Under the pieces are notes generated by a model, which was not told the origin of the DNA, did not search any database, and was given only the letters and a program-made list of their open reading frames with translations. From Funneliformis mosseae (taxonomy: Eukaryota > Glomeromycota > Glomeromycetes > Glomerales > Glomeraceae): a stretch of 27,097 nt of DNA. Of the stretch, positions 1-10,599 are shown one piece after another. Made by a program: the position numbers and the translations under genes. Positions within the stretch are counted from its first letter, which is position 1, and each line of letters opens with the position of its first letter. The stretch covers positions 1 to 27,097 of the forward strand of contig CAJVPP010000722.1 of the NCBI GenBank assembly GCA_910592005.1. Reading direction: 5' to 3'.

Positions 1-39
1 AAATAAATAAAATATAAAAGAAAATTATATGATAAATAC

Positions 40-171
40 CTCTTCAAGAATAGGTTTTAATCTAATTACAGAATTTACACTTTCACTTGAAGTAATCTAA
101 TGCATTTTACAATAAGATTTTAAACCTCTTCTATCTATATTTGATTTTATTAATAATTCTCGAAGTTTACA
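40..171 (-). pseudogene. hAT transposase pseudogene, downstream exon (continues the gene at 5573-6572)
   Basis: Read on the minus strand from 171 to 40, one frame gives KLRELLIKSNIDRRGLK, then SYCKMH, a stop, ITSSESVNSVIRLK and PILEE. This resembles the hAT-transposase segment in which a GGLKxYxxTRW-type motif is followed by a SVxSIxRL-type helix; the W of that motif is the stop codon here. The exon ends GAG and is followed by GTATTTATC, a reasonable donor at 39, so the gene continues off the left edge. The acceptor AG is at 172-173. The exon belongs with the minus-strand hAT exons at 5573-6572; the two parts are separated by one intron that received a 5.3-kb insertion. The exact codon join is about one base off, consistent with a dead copy. 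hAT transposases excise and insert DNA with 8-bp target duplications. Confidence 0.62.
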
Positions 172-811
172 CTTAAATATAATATAAATAATATTAGTCA
201 GTAAAAATGTCATGTTTCAACCATATGACTTGTCTTAATTAGTATTATGTAACTAATTTACAGATCATATTTTATATAATATAATTAGTAAAACATTAAA
301 AATTCACAATTTTAGCATTCATTTTATTCTAAATATTAACTCTTTTATAATGTAGTATCTTAATTAAAAAAATATCATTGTTCAAAAATATGGATTATAT
401 AATACATAAAAAAGAATTTGTCGTGTAGCTTTTGTATAATCAAAGAGTAAAACTACTCATATTTTTTGAGCAAATTTAAAATTCAAAAAAAACTTTTTAA
501 TAAACTTTGAACCTATAAAATAAGAAATGTAAAGTTGATTTTTTTTAGCTTAAAATTAAAATACTAGAATAAGAAAACAATCCTAGTTATGAAGATTTTT
601 TTCTTTTGATACCAACAACTTTTTTCATGATGCAAGCAGCCTTTTTTATAATACTGATAGCTTTCAATAAGTGGAAGAATTTGAAACTGAATACAATTTA
701 AAAAAAGAGTTCAAATATAATAAAGATTTATTTGAACAATTTCTAGTTAATGATAATGATTCTAGCAGTACTACCTCATATTCTAAATGTGATGAATATG
801 ACAATAAACTT

Positions 812-832
812 AAGAAGAAGAAGAAGAAGAAG
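812..832 (+). repeat. (AAG)7 microsatellite
   Basis: Seven AAG units lie in the 5' part of the element's gene. In the frame that continues as NKIEENEIILDES they encode a run of Glu, fitting an acidic N-terminal tail; in another frame they would be Lys. Confidence 0.85.
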
Positions 833-3288
833 ATTTTAATAATTAGTTAAATAAAATTGAAGAAAATGAAATTATTTTAGACGAATCTGAAATATTAACT
901 CCTAATATTTTTCAATATAATCTAACCTTATGTGTAATTATTGATTATATACAAAGTAAATTGAAGACATGTGGTTTAACATACTGATTACGAAAGTTAA
1001 GAAATTTATTTAGAACTTAGCAGATAGATAGAGAGATAGTCAATAAAGTTAATAAGGATTATTTGAGTTTGGGGTTTGTGATTCCTATTTTTTATATGAT
1101 CAAAATCAATTACATAATAATAAAGATAAACAAAAAAGACAATCTGAAACTTCTATAATTAAGAGGCATCGTTATATGGAATGTGATCATTATTTTACAA
1201 TATATAGTCATAAAAGAGGATGCATCAATCATTCATAAATTTTTAATAGACGTGATTTTCTTATACCTTGCAATTGCCAATTTTATTGTAATGCATTAAG
1301 AGAATATAATCTCTTTGTTGTCAAATAGATGAGATTAAAAGACCTAAATATATATGTATAGAATGCTATCAAAAGAATAGTGGTCATGTGCATATACATC
1401 TTAGTCGAGAATGAAAAGCTACAAATTGTATAGGAGATAGATTGCATAAAAATGATGTCACATCCAGGTTAAAATTGGTTGCCAATTAGTTATTACAAAT
1501 TTTAGAACAAACAGATGAACAAATAAAGAATTCAATATTAACAAAATCATAGCTGTGATAATACCATATATTTCACTTATCCCTTCTATCCCAAATAAAT
1601 CTACTTTTATTCCTCTAAATGAATCTGTAATACAAAATAATGATAGTGAAATTGAGCTAAATTTATTTATGATTAGAATGCTTTTCATAGATACTTTAAA
1701 AAACAAAAATGATGATTCACAAGAAGAAATTGATGATTCAGAAAGATTAGGAAAATTATTTGAATCAAAATTATGGAATTTACGTAATGAAATAAAAAGT
1801 AAAAAAACTCCTTAGAATCTTCCAGCACAATTTATGAATATTATGAGGCTTTTCCAACATTTTTAACATTATTTATTTCTGGATTTCTAACTAAAATAAT
1901 GAAAAAAAATATTATTATAAGTAATCATCAAAGAAGACATCATGAACAATCTTAAAAAACAGTTTTTACATTAAAAATTATCAAAATAGTTACCTTCATG
2001 TAATGTATAGATACTTGCAGTTTTAGCCAGCCTAGGACGAAAATCTCATTTGATATCTTCTTTATATTGATTTTTAACTACATGTTATACAATTAGATAT
2101 ACAGAAAGACATGAACAAAATAAAGAAATAACTCATATGAACAATGCTATACCATCTCAACATTTAATAAAGGGAGAAAAAATTTAAAATTTTGCGGTCA
2201 TAGATAATATTAATTTTAAATCAAAAGTTTTTTTTGAAAATATATATGATGTTATACGAAATACATTACATGTAATGCTAAGAATAATATTTCAATCAAA
2301 TCTTTTATTTAATGTTAATACAATTCCAGAAGTAGTAGAATTAAATGAAAAAACTCATTTATTTAGAATGAATTCAGATACAAATAAAGCCTTAGTAATA
2401 TTTTAAAAAATAATTGAAAAGTTGTTAGATTTTAAAATAAAGGACAATCAATTGGTTTATAATCAAGACTTTGATACAAAAACAATTAAAAAATTAATAC
2501 TTTCTGAATTTGAATCAGGATATTATAGATCATTACCAAGTATAATAATTTTAGAGTCAGGTAATAATCCAAATTCAGATAAAGAAATTCTAAACGCAAC
2601 AATGATATATAAAAAAGATCTTTTATTAGATGATAATGATTATTTTAATATTGTCGCAGATGAGACTATACTATATTTTATAGATTAATAAAATGTAAGA
2701 AAAAATGGTCTAAACTACGTCTTTTATTTAAATAATAGCATACTTCCAAGGATTTTTGTTCAGTTTTGCTTGTATTTTTTTTAAGCTATAGTATCTTAAA
2801 TTTTGCTAATGAATTAGGAGTTCAATTTTTTGATAAATTAGAAACTAATGTTAACTATTGTTCTATATCATAAGTATTGGAACTTATTTGGATGGCAATT
2901 AAAATTGCTATTAATATCTATATTAAAAAAAAACAAATACCTTTAAATATGATAATAGATGGTAAAAATGATCAAAAAATATTGCTTAAAGTTTGTTACC
3001 TATATTTTCAATGGGTAGGAATATAAAAAGCATATCAAATTGAAATAAGAAATGAAAATCATGAATTGCAATGAAATTGTTTAGCATCAGCAACACCACT
3101 TTATGCAAATGTAGGTAAATACAATTATATTACTGCTATTGTACATAATTTTTCTATTTTACATACCTATCCTCAACTCAATCAATCCTTACATAAAGTG
3201 GATATATTCAAACTTTATTCAATTAATAAATCTCAAAACAAATCTGCTTGTTTTGCTTTTGATAAAGCTCTTGAAATATTTGGCATTT

Positions 3289-3443
3289 GGGTTGATTGTT
3301 AGGAAAATCAGGTTCTGGGAATTTTTTAACAAAATTGAGATTTTTATTGTATTTTAATTTTTGATGTTATTAGATTAAAATGTATTAAGCTCTTAATTTA
3401 AGTGAAAAATTTCTCAGAACCTGATTTTCCTAAAAATCCTCCC
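3289..3443. mobile_element. 155-bp MITE, copy A, interrupting the 5.3-kb element's gene
   Basis: The element begins GGGTTGATTGTTAGG and ends CCTAAAAATCCTCCC, with an imperfect terminal inverted repeat of about 40 bp built on the core TAGGAAAATCAGGTTCTG. It is flanked by a 4-bp duplication ATTT (3285-3288 and 3444-3447). Deleting the element and one ATTT rejoins FDKALEIFG with IKQNISGN in one frame through a single stop codon (TGA, probably a former CGA Arg). That makes both the insertion and its borders convincing. No coding capacity. Copy B at 4442-4596 has the same length and matches at about nine of ten positions. Confidence 0.88.
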
Positions 3444-4225
3444 ATTTGATTCATAAAACAAAATATTAGTGGTAATGTAATTAATGAAGATATTCTTAAG
3501 AAAAATATAAAAGCAGCCCAATCCAAAAGAGAATATATCAACTTACTTTTGTGTGAATATTTGAAAGATATATCAGTATTTCATAGTTAACGAGCTATTA
3601 AATCTTGAAAATAAGCTTTATAGAAGTTGGTAAATAATCTAATTGATATATTTGATATAGAAAATTCCTTTGAGCATACAATTTTTCAGAAATATATTCC
3701 TTTCGAATTAAATAAAGTAGGTTGCAAAAAACTAATTGCATATAATTCTGATAGTTTGGAACGAATTCATAAAGTATATTTGCAAGAAATTTTAAAGACA
3801 GAAAAGCAAGATTCTACTGGAAGACGATCACTTGAAGTAAAAAGAACAAGGCTTAATGATTATATAGAAATATCAAAAAGAAAAAAAATATCACATTCAC
3901 AATCCAAACAAGATTTTATAGAACTACAAATATCTAACAAATCAAACTCTGAAATACAACATCTAATTAAAAGATAAAAAATATTATCACATGAAGAACA
4001 AATCTTATTAAAATTATTAGTTTACATAGATAAGATTCCTGTATATGAACATGAAAATGTATTATATTAACTTGAAAGTGAATGAGATAGAAAAAGAGTA
4101 TATATTTGGTGAAATTACTGTGTTCAAAATCTAACAAATAATAATAATAGTTAATTGTAACTGGATTTTAACGTAAATGAAAAGAAATATACAATTTAGC
4201 TGAATACTTATCTTTTTCAAGTATA

Positions 4226-5131
4226 CAGTCATCACTGGTTATAATGAACCTGTTTATACCAAAAACTCATTATATCGAACCAAATGGTGCAGAACTGAAT
4301 TTTTTATAATTAATTGTACTGGATATACTGAAATTATATAGTAAAATGCCATATACCGCATCTGAACTTATATTGGCTAAACTAAATATATTAGTCACAT
4401 ATTTGATATACTAAACGATCACGTGACTTAAACTAATATATAGGTAGATTGCTAGGAAAATCAGGTTCTGGGAATTTTTTAGCAAAATTGAGATTTTTAT
4501 TGCATTTTAGTTTTTGATGTAATTAGATTAAAATGTATTAAGCTCTTAATTTTAGTCAAAAATTTCTCGGAACCTGATTTTCTTAGAAACACTCCCATAT
4601 AAAATTATCATAACGTGAATAATCTTTTTTTTCATCAAAATATAGAACTTTTGTTTAAAGAACTCTGATATCATATCAAGAAAAGGGAATATTCTTTCAG
4701 CTGCACAAAATCTAAGTCTTTCTAATATAATATTGAACTTACACACTAATATTCATTAGGGCAATAATTTTGTTAATAAAGTATAATAATATACAAAGCT
4801 GTGAATTTTAAATGATGTGATTTTTTAAGTTTTTTACCAAGGTGTAGATAAATTTACGCAAAATATGGACATTAATGGAAGATTTTAAGTTAAAATTGTA
4901 CAAAATTAATGCTTAAAGAAGTAAAATTTAATCTTTCATTTATCTTATTATGCAAGGTAAACATTTAAATGTTAATACTAATATTACTAATATGATCACA
5001 TGTCTTTAATTTATTGGTAGACTCTATATACCGAACAGTTCAGTATATAGATTGAGCATTATATAATGAACTTATCCTATACCAAACTAAATCCTACAGA
5101 ATGGAGGGTTTGTTATATCCAGTGGCAACTG
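4226..5131. mobile_element. 906-bp pogo/Tigger-like non-autonomous element
   Basis: The left end is CAGTCATCACTGGTTATAA and the right end, read inward, is CAGTTGCCACTGGATATAA; similarity continues into an AAC block. A TA dinucleotide flanks each end (4224-4225 and 5132-5133), the duplication expected for Tc1/mariner/pogo elements, and CAGT termini are typical of pogo/Tigger. Both subterminal regions repeat variants of ATATAAC and ATACCAAAC. There is no transposase; only short chance frames exist. It lies inside the 5.3-kb element, downstream of that element's gene, and contains MITE copy B. Without the MITE and its duplication the element would be 747 bp. Confidence 0.8.
4442..4596. mobile_element. 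155-bp MITE, copy B, nested in the Tigger-like element
   Basis: Same length and termini as copy A (left AGGTAGATTGCTAGG, right CTTAGAAACACTCCC), flanked by ATAT at 4438-4441 and 4597-4600. About 14 differences separate the two copies by eye. It is younger than the Tigger-like element because it sits inside it. Two copies, each with an A/T 4-bp duplication, define the family. The transposase that moves it is not in the window. Confidence 0.88.
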
Positions 5132-5572
5132 TAGTTTGTCTTATATTATAATAAAATTTTGTATTTTCTAAAGAAGCAATGTATAAAGTTTGCTCAAAAA
5201 CTATATAGAAATACAAAATATAATTCAAAAAGAATGTATAAGTGGTCAAATAAAAAATATATTTACTTTTTTAAAAATAACCAGGAAGTTTATATTCTCA
5301 AAATACGCAAAAGCTATCCTAGTAAAAGTTATCTAAAAAATCGAATTATGTAACTTTAAAATAAAAAATGTGTAACATAAATATTTAAGATCATTTTTTG
5401 TTATAATATTGCTTAAAGACTAGCTTTAAAAAAAAGTCATGTTACTTAGACGTAAAGTTTTATCATTTATGTTACATAAATTATCTAATTAGTAATCAAC
5501 AAGTTATGTGACATTTTTACTGACTGATATTATATAAATAATATTTAAATATAAATTAAAATTAATTATTAC

Positions 5573-6572
5573 CTGACATTGCTACCTTTTTAAAAAATGT
5601 AACAAGAATATTTACTCTTTTTAAAAGATTATCAGCAAAATTATGTTTAACTATATCACATGTCAAAAGATTTATAAAATATACTACACATCTTACATCT
5701 TAAATGGAAGGAAACCTTTATTAATAAGTTTTCATATTTTTTTAACATTTTGTACATTATCACTTACTATTGCAGAAAATTTACTACTTCCAATAGAATT
5801 AATTACTTCTTTTATTTGATCAGCAAGATATTTTTCTGTATATGAATTTTCACTTAAATCAGATAACTTGTACAAATATTTTTTTCTACTAGAAGTTAAA
5901 ATTATAAAATTCCATATAGACCTATGAGAACTACTAGTCCATTTGTTCAAAGCTAATAAAAAAGAAAATTTAATAAATATAAATAAATATAAAAATGAAT
6001 TAATACTAACCTAATATTAAATTGTTTTCATTTTTCAATTCTTCAGATACTTTATAATTAACTTTGCTTAATTCTTTTTTCATTAATCTTCCAGATAAAA
6101 TTTCTCTTAATGGAAGTATATAGATGGATTAAATTTTTTAATAAAATCTATGAAAAATAGATTTTCAACAATTTGAAATACCACAACAAACAAAAAATTT
6201 TACTAAAGCATGATTAATTTAGGTTATATATCCTGATATTAATTCTTCAATTTGATTAAATAATTGTTTTAATGAAGTTTGTGTTTTATCAGTTAATTTT
6301 CTTATTAAAGAAAGAGTTAGAAGAAAAATTTAGAAGTTTCTTCAGATTTTTCAGAATTAGAAAGTTTTTGAAGATATTCTCGTATAACATAACCCAGTAT
6401 TTCTTTACAATGATTAACTAAATAATCTTTCATTTTTGCACATTCTCCTCTATACAAAGAAAACCCACAAAATTTATAAGTAGCATAAGCACAACCATCT
6501 TATGTATTTTCAGAATGTTCATAATATTCCCAATATTTTCCTTGAGAATAACCTCCTTTTCGTATACTTTCT
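5573..6572 (-). pseudogene. hAT transposase pseudogene, upstream exons with 58-bp intron
   Basis: Minus strand. The first readable exon (about 6572-6011) follows a likely acceptor (ATCATAG) and gives SIRKGGYSQGKYWEYY and CAKMKDYLVNHCKEIL, reminiscent of the BED-type zinc-finger region in this family, then several stops. An intron runs 6010-5953 (GTTAGT...TTATTAG). The next exon gives ALNKWTSSSHRSIWN, LYKLSDLSE, YLADQIKEVINSIGSSKF and AIVSDNVQNVKK. This is the conserved hAT core (DUF659 region) with the DGWTS-type catalytic Asp replaced by Asn and the SDN Asp retained. A frameshift follows, then DVRCVVYFINLLTCDIVKHN, matching the CxAHxINL block with His changed to Tyr. The exon ends at TCAG (5573) before donor GTAATAAT. 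The gene resumes at 171-40 beyond the 5.3-kb insertion. Inactive. Confidence 0.72.
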
Positions 6573-6746
6573 ATGATTATATATAATTAAAAAAGAAAGA
6601 TAAAGATTATCATTAAAAAACACAGAGAAAGATTATCATTAAATTTTAAAAAATGATTAGATTATCAAATAAATTTTTATTTTACTTAATTTAGTAAATT
6701 AAAATTTTTTAATTTAATATCTTAATCAATTTATTATTATCAGAGA

Positions 6747-6935
6747 AGTTTCAGTGCTATATAATAAATAAGTAATATAAGTTTTGGATAAATTTTGATT
6801 ATAAATTATAGTTAAATAGTAAATATAACTCTGAAATTAGTTTTGGAGTTTCAAAGAGTTAATATATTTCAGAGGGAATTTCAGTTTTCAGAAATAATTT
6901 CAATTTCAGATTATGGAGTTTCAGATTTTAGAGAT
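6747..6935. repeat. Cluster of TTTCAG motifs
   Basis: TTTCAG occurs six times on the plus strand in about 190 bp, often as GGAGTTTCAG or AATTTCAG, just outside the 5' end of the hAT relic. It could be a degenerate short tandem repeat or subterminal transposase-binding repeats of that hAT element. No element end could be fixed here. Confidence 0.35.
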
Positions 6936-7269
6936 TTTAGTTGACAACATTATTACTTGCATTCACGCACGTATTCTAGAATAAAATGGACTATAAATCC
7001 TGATGAACTTAATTATGATAATTACAGACAACAAATTGAACTCACATCTTGCGATATAAAAATAATTGATACTATCTAAATATTTTCTTAAAAACCAGAA
7101 TTATATTAATGGTAATTCAGACTCAGAAGATCCAGGACATGGCGATGATGGATATGAATTCTGGGCTTTTTCTTCTATGCATAATTTAGCCTTCTTAGGT
7201 GTTGTTAAGCATGAAGGTATTTGGAATTCACCTTTATTTAATGGTTGCTTTCAAATCCCAGCTTCTTTA

Positions 7270-8525
7270 AATGATTTTATGGTTTGTTTTTTGTATATAC
7301 TGCCTTCATCATCTCTTGAACTACAGCCTAAGTTTATGAATATATCAGTTTATTTTAGCACTTATATTGCATAATCACTAAAAGAAAAGCATAAGTCTAA
7401 CCTTTATATTTATAACTAATGCTAAAATGTCCAAAATGTTAGGAAATTATTTTGTATTGCTTAGAACTTTCATTTATTTAATATGTCGGATCCTACAGAT
7501 GTATTCTCTGGGTTGTTCAGGTATACTATCATAATTATCAAACCTATTAATTAAAAATATTAGTTTAACAGATTGATTTTTTTGCTAAAGTAGAAAGATC
7601 ATACATACCAGTGTGAATTACATACACTGTTTTAATTTTTGCACACCTCTCTTTATCCTAACGTGCTCTTTGCCATCAATTTTACCAATATGTCTCTGAG
7701 AATTTTGGATAGCTTTAATCCTGCCTCTTTGAGAGATTTTATTCCGTATTCATCTACCAACTTTTCCCAGCTTCTTCAGCCCTGAATTCATCTTTCTCAC
7801 TATTATTGATAAACCTTAAGATCCAGTCACTTCTGCGACCTATTTTCTGCTATTTTTCTGATTGTCTTTTCACATTCTTTTGTATTCCTGATGCCAAGCT
7901 TGTGCTTTCACCTCTGGATTATTAGAAAAGGAACTTTATCAGATACATTAAGAAAGTTACATTTTTAAAGAAAAATTACCTGATGATAATTATCACATCC
8001 ATATCACCAAAGGCTTGATCGAGAATTGGGTTCCATATGTGATAATTAAACTAAGTCTCAAAATTAGCTACTTTCAAGCTTCCTTTTTCAATTTCTCTTA
8101 ACCTATAAAAATAAATTTAACCAATTCAACATATATATGTGCAAGCCAGTCACAAGAACTGAAATACTTACAATGAATATATGGCATAAATGATGTAATC
8201 CTTATTATGATCTTTTTTGCGATCATAATTATCATCAAATATCGTATTTTTATAATCTTTTGAATATCTTTCAATGTCAACTACATCAGAAAAGAAGATT
8301 GATAACTTGTGATACATTTTTGTTATTAGCATAAAAATTAATTATTACCTTATCAAGGTACTTTATCAGAAATTCATTTATTTCATCTAAAATATCAGAC
8401 ACCTGTGGACTGGGTGTGAAATCAATTTTATCACATTCTTTTTTACTGAAATGTTATTTAATTGACTCATCACTGACATCTAGAATGAAAGAATGAATAG
8501 CGCTAGGAGATAAAAAACTTTCAAT
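7270..8525 (-). pseudogene. Multi-intron relic of a Glomeromycotina-specific gene family, function unknown
   Basis: Minus strand. Five introns can be placed: 8348-8281 (68 bp), 8171-8103 (69, GTAAGT donor), 7979-7914 (66), 7608-7544 (65, GTATGT donor) and 7401-7328 (74). Spliced text includes FLSPSAIHSFILDVSDESIK, VSDILDEINEFLIKYLDK, DNYDRKKDHNKDYIIYAIYS, HIWNPILDQAFGDMD, GRRSDWILRFINNSEKDEF, AEEAGKSW, VDEYGIKSLKEAGLKLSKIL and VIHTGLIIMIVYLNNPE. From memory this layout (an SPSxIHSFILD start, a WxxILDQAF block, GLKLxKxLKDxLVKL near the C-terminus) is a multicopy unknown family in Rhizophagus. In-frame stops (for example TAG within FET*FNYH and EK*QK) and at least two frameshifts, near 7745 and 7510, show it is dead. 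The 5' end is unclear; the 3' end fades below about 7270. Confidence 0.6.
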
Positions 8526-8589
8526 TCAATAAACCATCTTGCATAACATAATTATAGCAGATTAATAAAGTATATAAACACTAACTGAT

Positions 8590-10230
8590 TTTTCTAGTAA
8601 TCAACCCATATATGTCAAAAAGTAAGAAGTTCAAACATTATAAAAATTATTACTTTTATAATTTTATATATTAAAAGTATATAAAAACTAAACTAAACTA
8701 ATTTTATGTTAAATCTTCAATAGTTATGCATTTACTGATGCATACAAAATTCATTTTTTTAAATCATATAATTTGTAAAATCTATTTAGCAGAATTTATT
8801 AATATAAAAAAGTATTTTTCATTTTAGATTTAATTTTTTAAATCTTATTATTTTATTTGCTATATTATAATTTAAACTTTATTTTTTATTTAAATTAAGA
8901 TCTTATTTGAATTTTCTCATGCTGATTTTTCTATTTTTTATTAGCTATTTATAATTTGCATTTTATTCTTAGATTTTATAATTAGTATATCATCAATTAA
9001 TTTTTCAATTCTGGTATTAATATTATCATAATTATTTATTTAAAGAATTGTCAGTTGGAAATTTATTAATCTTTCATATAATAAAAGAAAGATGCTATTT
9101 GGTAGTTAAGTGTTAACTTATACAATAAGAAAATAATACTAGATAATATAAAGATATTACTTTTGATCATATATTTTTGATTTTACCAATTTTTACTTTA
9201 CTTATAATATTCATTACAAATTTGAATATATTATTACATCTTATTATATATTTGTAGTTGATTTCAATGATTTATTTATTTCCTCTGATGCAATAATATT
9301 TAGCTAGGTATTAGAATATAATTTGTAAAATACAACAATTATTTTATTTGTTTTGACAACTTTTATTGATTGTTAAATTTTTTACTTTTCTTATAAAGTT
9401 TGCTGATTTTCATATTAATATTTTATTAGAAGATAATATAAGTATAATTCTATATATTTCTTAATCTACTTTATTCTAATCATCTAATGATAATGTGATA
9501 ATAGCTTATTTTTCTTATATAGATTTTCAAAATTTTTAATAGTTTATTTAATATAAAACTATATAATTGTTTTTAATTTGATAATTTAAAAATTTGAATT
9601 TTATAATAATTAAAAAAGCTAGTGTTAAAAGGTTATTTATCTATTAAAAAATTAACTATTAGCTATTATTATTTTAATTAAAAGTTTATAAAATATTAGA
9701 AGTTTAATTATAGAAATACTTTGTTTAGTATATTAAGATATCAATGATTATTATTATCCATTTTATATTAAAAAATAACTTAAATATACTTTTATTATAT
9801 TAATTAAATTTTTAAATAAATTATTAAAATATTGATAAAACTTTATAAAAAAATTAGAATGCAATAAAATAGTAGCTTTTAAATAAATAAATTGGAATTT
9901 GAATAATTGATTAATAAATAATAATTATTTGTTTAAAATTAAAATATAAATTATTTGCTCTTATAATTACTTTATAAGTATAATTTTTAATTATAATTAT
10001 AAAATTATATAATATTTACTAAGATATTTATAAAGAAATGTTTCTTTATTATAAAAACAATTTGAATTTTCTTAGTATAAATTTGACAATTAATTTAAAT
10101 ATATAATATTACAGTTTTAATTTAAAATTATATAGATCATTAAAAAGTATTATTACAGCTAATAGGTATAATAAAATTGGATATAATTAATATAGATAAG
10201 ATTTGGCATTAGTTTTCATTTTGAGAGTTA
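8590..10230. other. Very A+T-rich stretch without a supportable gene
   Basis: There is no open frame of useful length. The minus strand shows faint protein-like scraps, such as IIASEEINKSLKSTTNI near 9280 and NYDNINTRIEKLIDDIL near 9030, separated by many stops. It may be a very old coding relic, but the base composition makes such strings easy to obtain by chance. Confidence 0.5.
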
Positions 10231-10391
10231 TAAAAAAACATTGTATCAAATCTGCAGACCAAATGAATTACTTTAAATTGTATATCAAACTTAAGTATTA
10301 GTATGATTATTATTAATATAACTTTCTTTGCAGAATTGATAAATAAAAGAACATTTGTCATAAAGTGTTTTTTTTAAAAAGAATAATTTAT

Positions 10392-10417
10392 ATGAGCTTA
10401 AAAAGTTTAAGGATTTT
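10392..10417 (+). repeat. 26-bp direct repeat, copy 1
   Basis: The 26 bases start ATGAGCTTAAAAAG and recur at 10558-10583 with one A/G difference. A weaker third version (ATCTTGAAAAATTTAAAGG) lies near 10467, suggesting a decayed tandem array with a period of about 75-90 bp. Confidence 0.7.
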
Positions 10418-10557
10418 TAAGCCCATTTTAAAATATAAAATATTTAAGCATTTAAAATTTTAAATAATCTTGAAAAATTTAAAGGATATTTGTTAGAAAG
10501 TTATCCATTTTTTAATAAAAAAGATTTTAAAAATTTGAAAATATTTTATTAATATAA

Positions 10558-10583
10558 ATGAGCTTGAAAAGTTTAAGGATTTT
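10558..10583 (+). repeat. 26-bp direct repeat, copy 2
   Basis: Partner of 10392-10417, one mismatch. No coding sequence or transposon end is associated with it. Confidence 0.7.
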
Positions 10584-10599
10584 GCTTGACAGTTTTAAT

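Larger units (their letters stand above)
671..4160 (+). pseudogene. Large decayed gene of the 5.3-kb element, putative transposase
   Basis: The reading passes through several frames and many stops but stays protein-like for about 3.4 kb. Order of parts: an acidic N-terminal region with an (AAG)7 tract; a Cys/His-rich segment at about 1176-1420 (ECDHYFTIYSHKRGC, CNCQFYCNAL, CIECYQKNSGHVH) that could bind zinc; an open stretch 1555-1814; a stretch 2422-2688 ending FNIVADETI (Asp at 2659); then KCKKKWSKLR and HTSKDFCSVLL at 2739, ASATPLYANVGKYNY, FDKALEIFG, the MITE, IKQNISGN, and a Lys/Ser-rich C-terminal part at 3627-3977. From memory, proteins like this are multicopy in Rhizophagus and Gigaspora. 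An Asp after a beta-strand followed by an LxxWH-like block (both key residues are stops here) recalls eukaryotic DDE enzymes, but I cannot place the family. No start codon can be assigned. Confidence 0.55.
195..5526 (+). mobile_element. 5,332-bp TIR DNA transposon of uncertain superfamily, inserted in a hAT intron
   Basis: The left end (195) reads TAGTCAGTAAAAATGTCA. The right end, read inward from 5526, is CAGTCAGTAAAAATGTCA, identical apart from the first base. Similarity continues imperfectly for about 70-80 bp through shared blocks ACTTGT, TAATTAG and TTATGTAAC. Subterminal DNA near the right end repeats ATGTAAC/GTTACAT-type motifs at about 5347, 5371, 5440, 5469 and 5504. The interior carries one long decayed plus-strand gene (about 671-4160), the best candidate transposase. 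Two MITE copies and one Tigger-like element are later arrivals; without them the element would be about 4.3 kb. It interrupts an intron of a minus-strand hAT pseudogene: with the element and one flanking repeat removed, the intron would be about 51-65 bp, normal for this window. Superfamily unknown; an Academ-like relationship is only a guess. Confidence 0.68.
177..5544. repeat. Direct repeat flanking the 5.3-kb element (possible target-site duplication)
   Basis: Positions 177-194 and 5527-5544 are both A/T-only 18-mers that match at 17 of 18 positions and directly abut the two ends of the inverted-repeat element. The 4 bases touching the element (ATAT) are identical on both sides; at 9 bases two differ. 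The true duplication could therefore be 4, 9 or 18 bp. Low complexity makes part of the match possible by chance. Confidence 0.5.

Noticed and set aside
1458..1706. Minus-strand 82-codon open frame with hydrophobic text
   Set aside because: The opposite strand shows the element's gene continuing (CIECYQKNSGHVH, then the open stretch 1555-1814); the minus frame is its shadow.
3139..3357. Plus-strand 72-codon open frame
   Set aside because: It runs in the wrong frame of the element's gene and crosses the left border of MITE copy A at 3289, so it is a chance frame.
6747..6760. CAGTGCTAT as a hAT terminus for the left hAT copy
   Set aside because: The motif points away from the minus-strand gene and no partner end or 8-bp duplication was found.
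7066..7374. Plus-strand 102-codon open frame that looks fairly protein-like
   Set aside because: It is antisense to the last exon of the minus-strand relic at 7270-8525, whose introns and homologous text support the other strand. The frame is open by chance.
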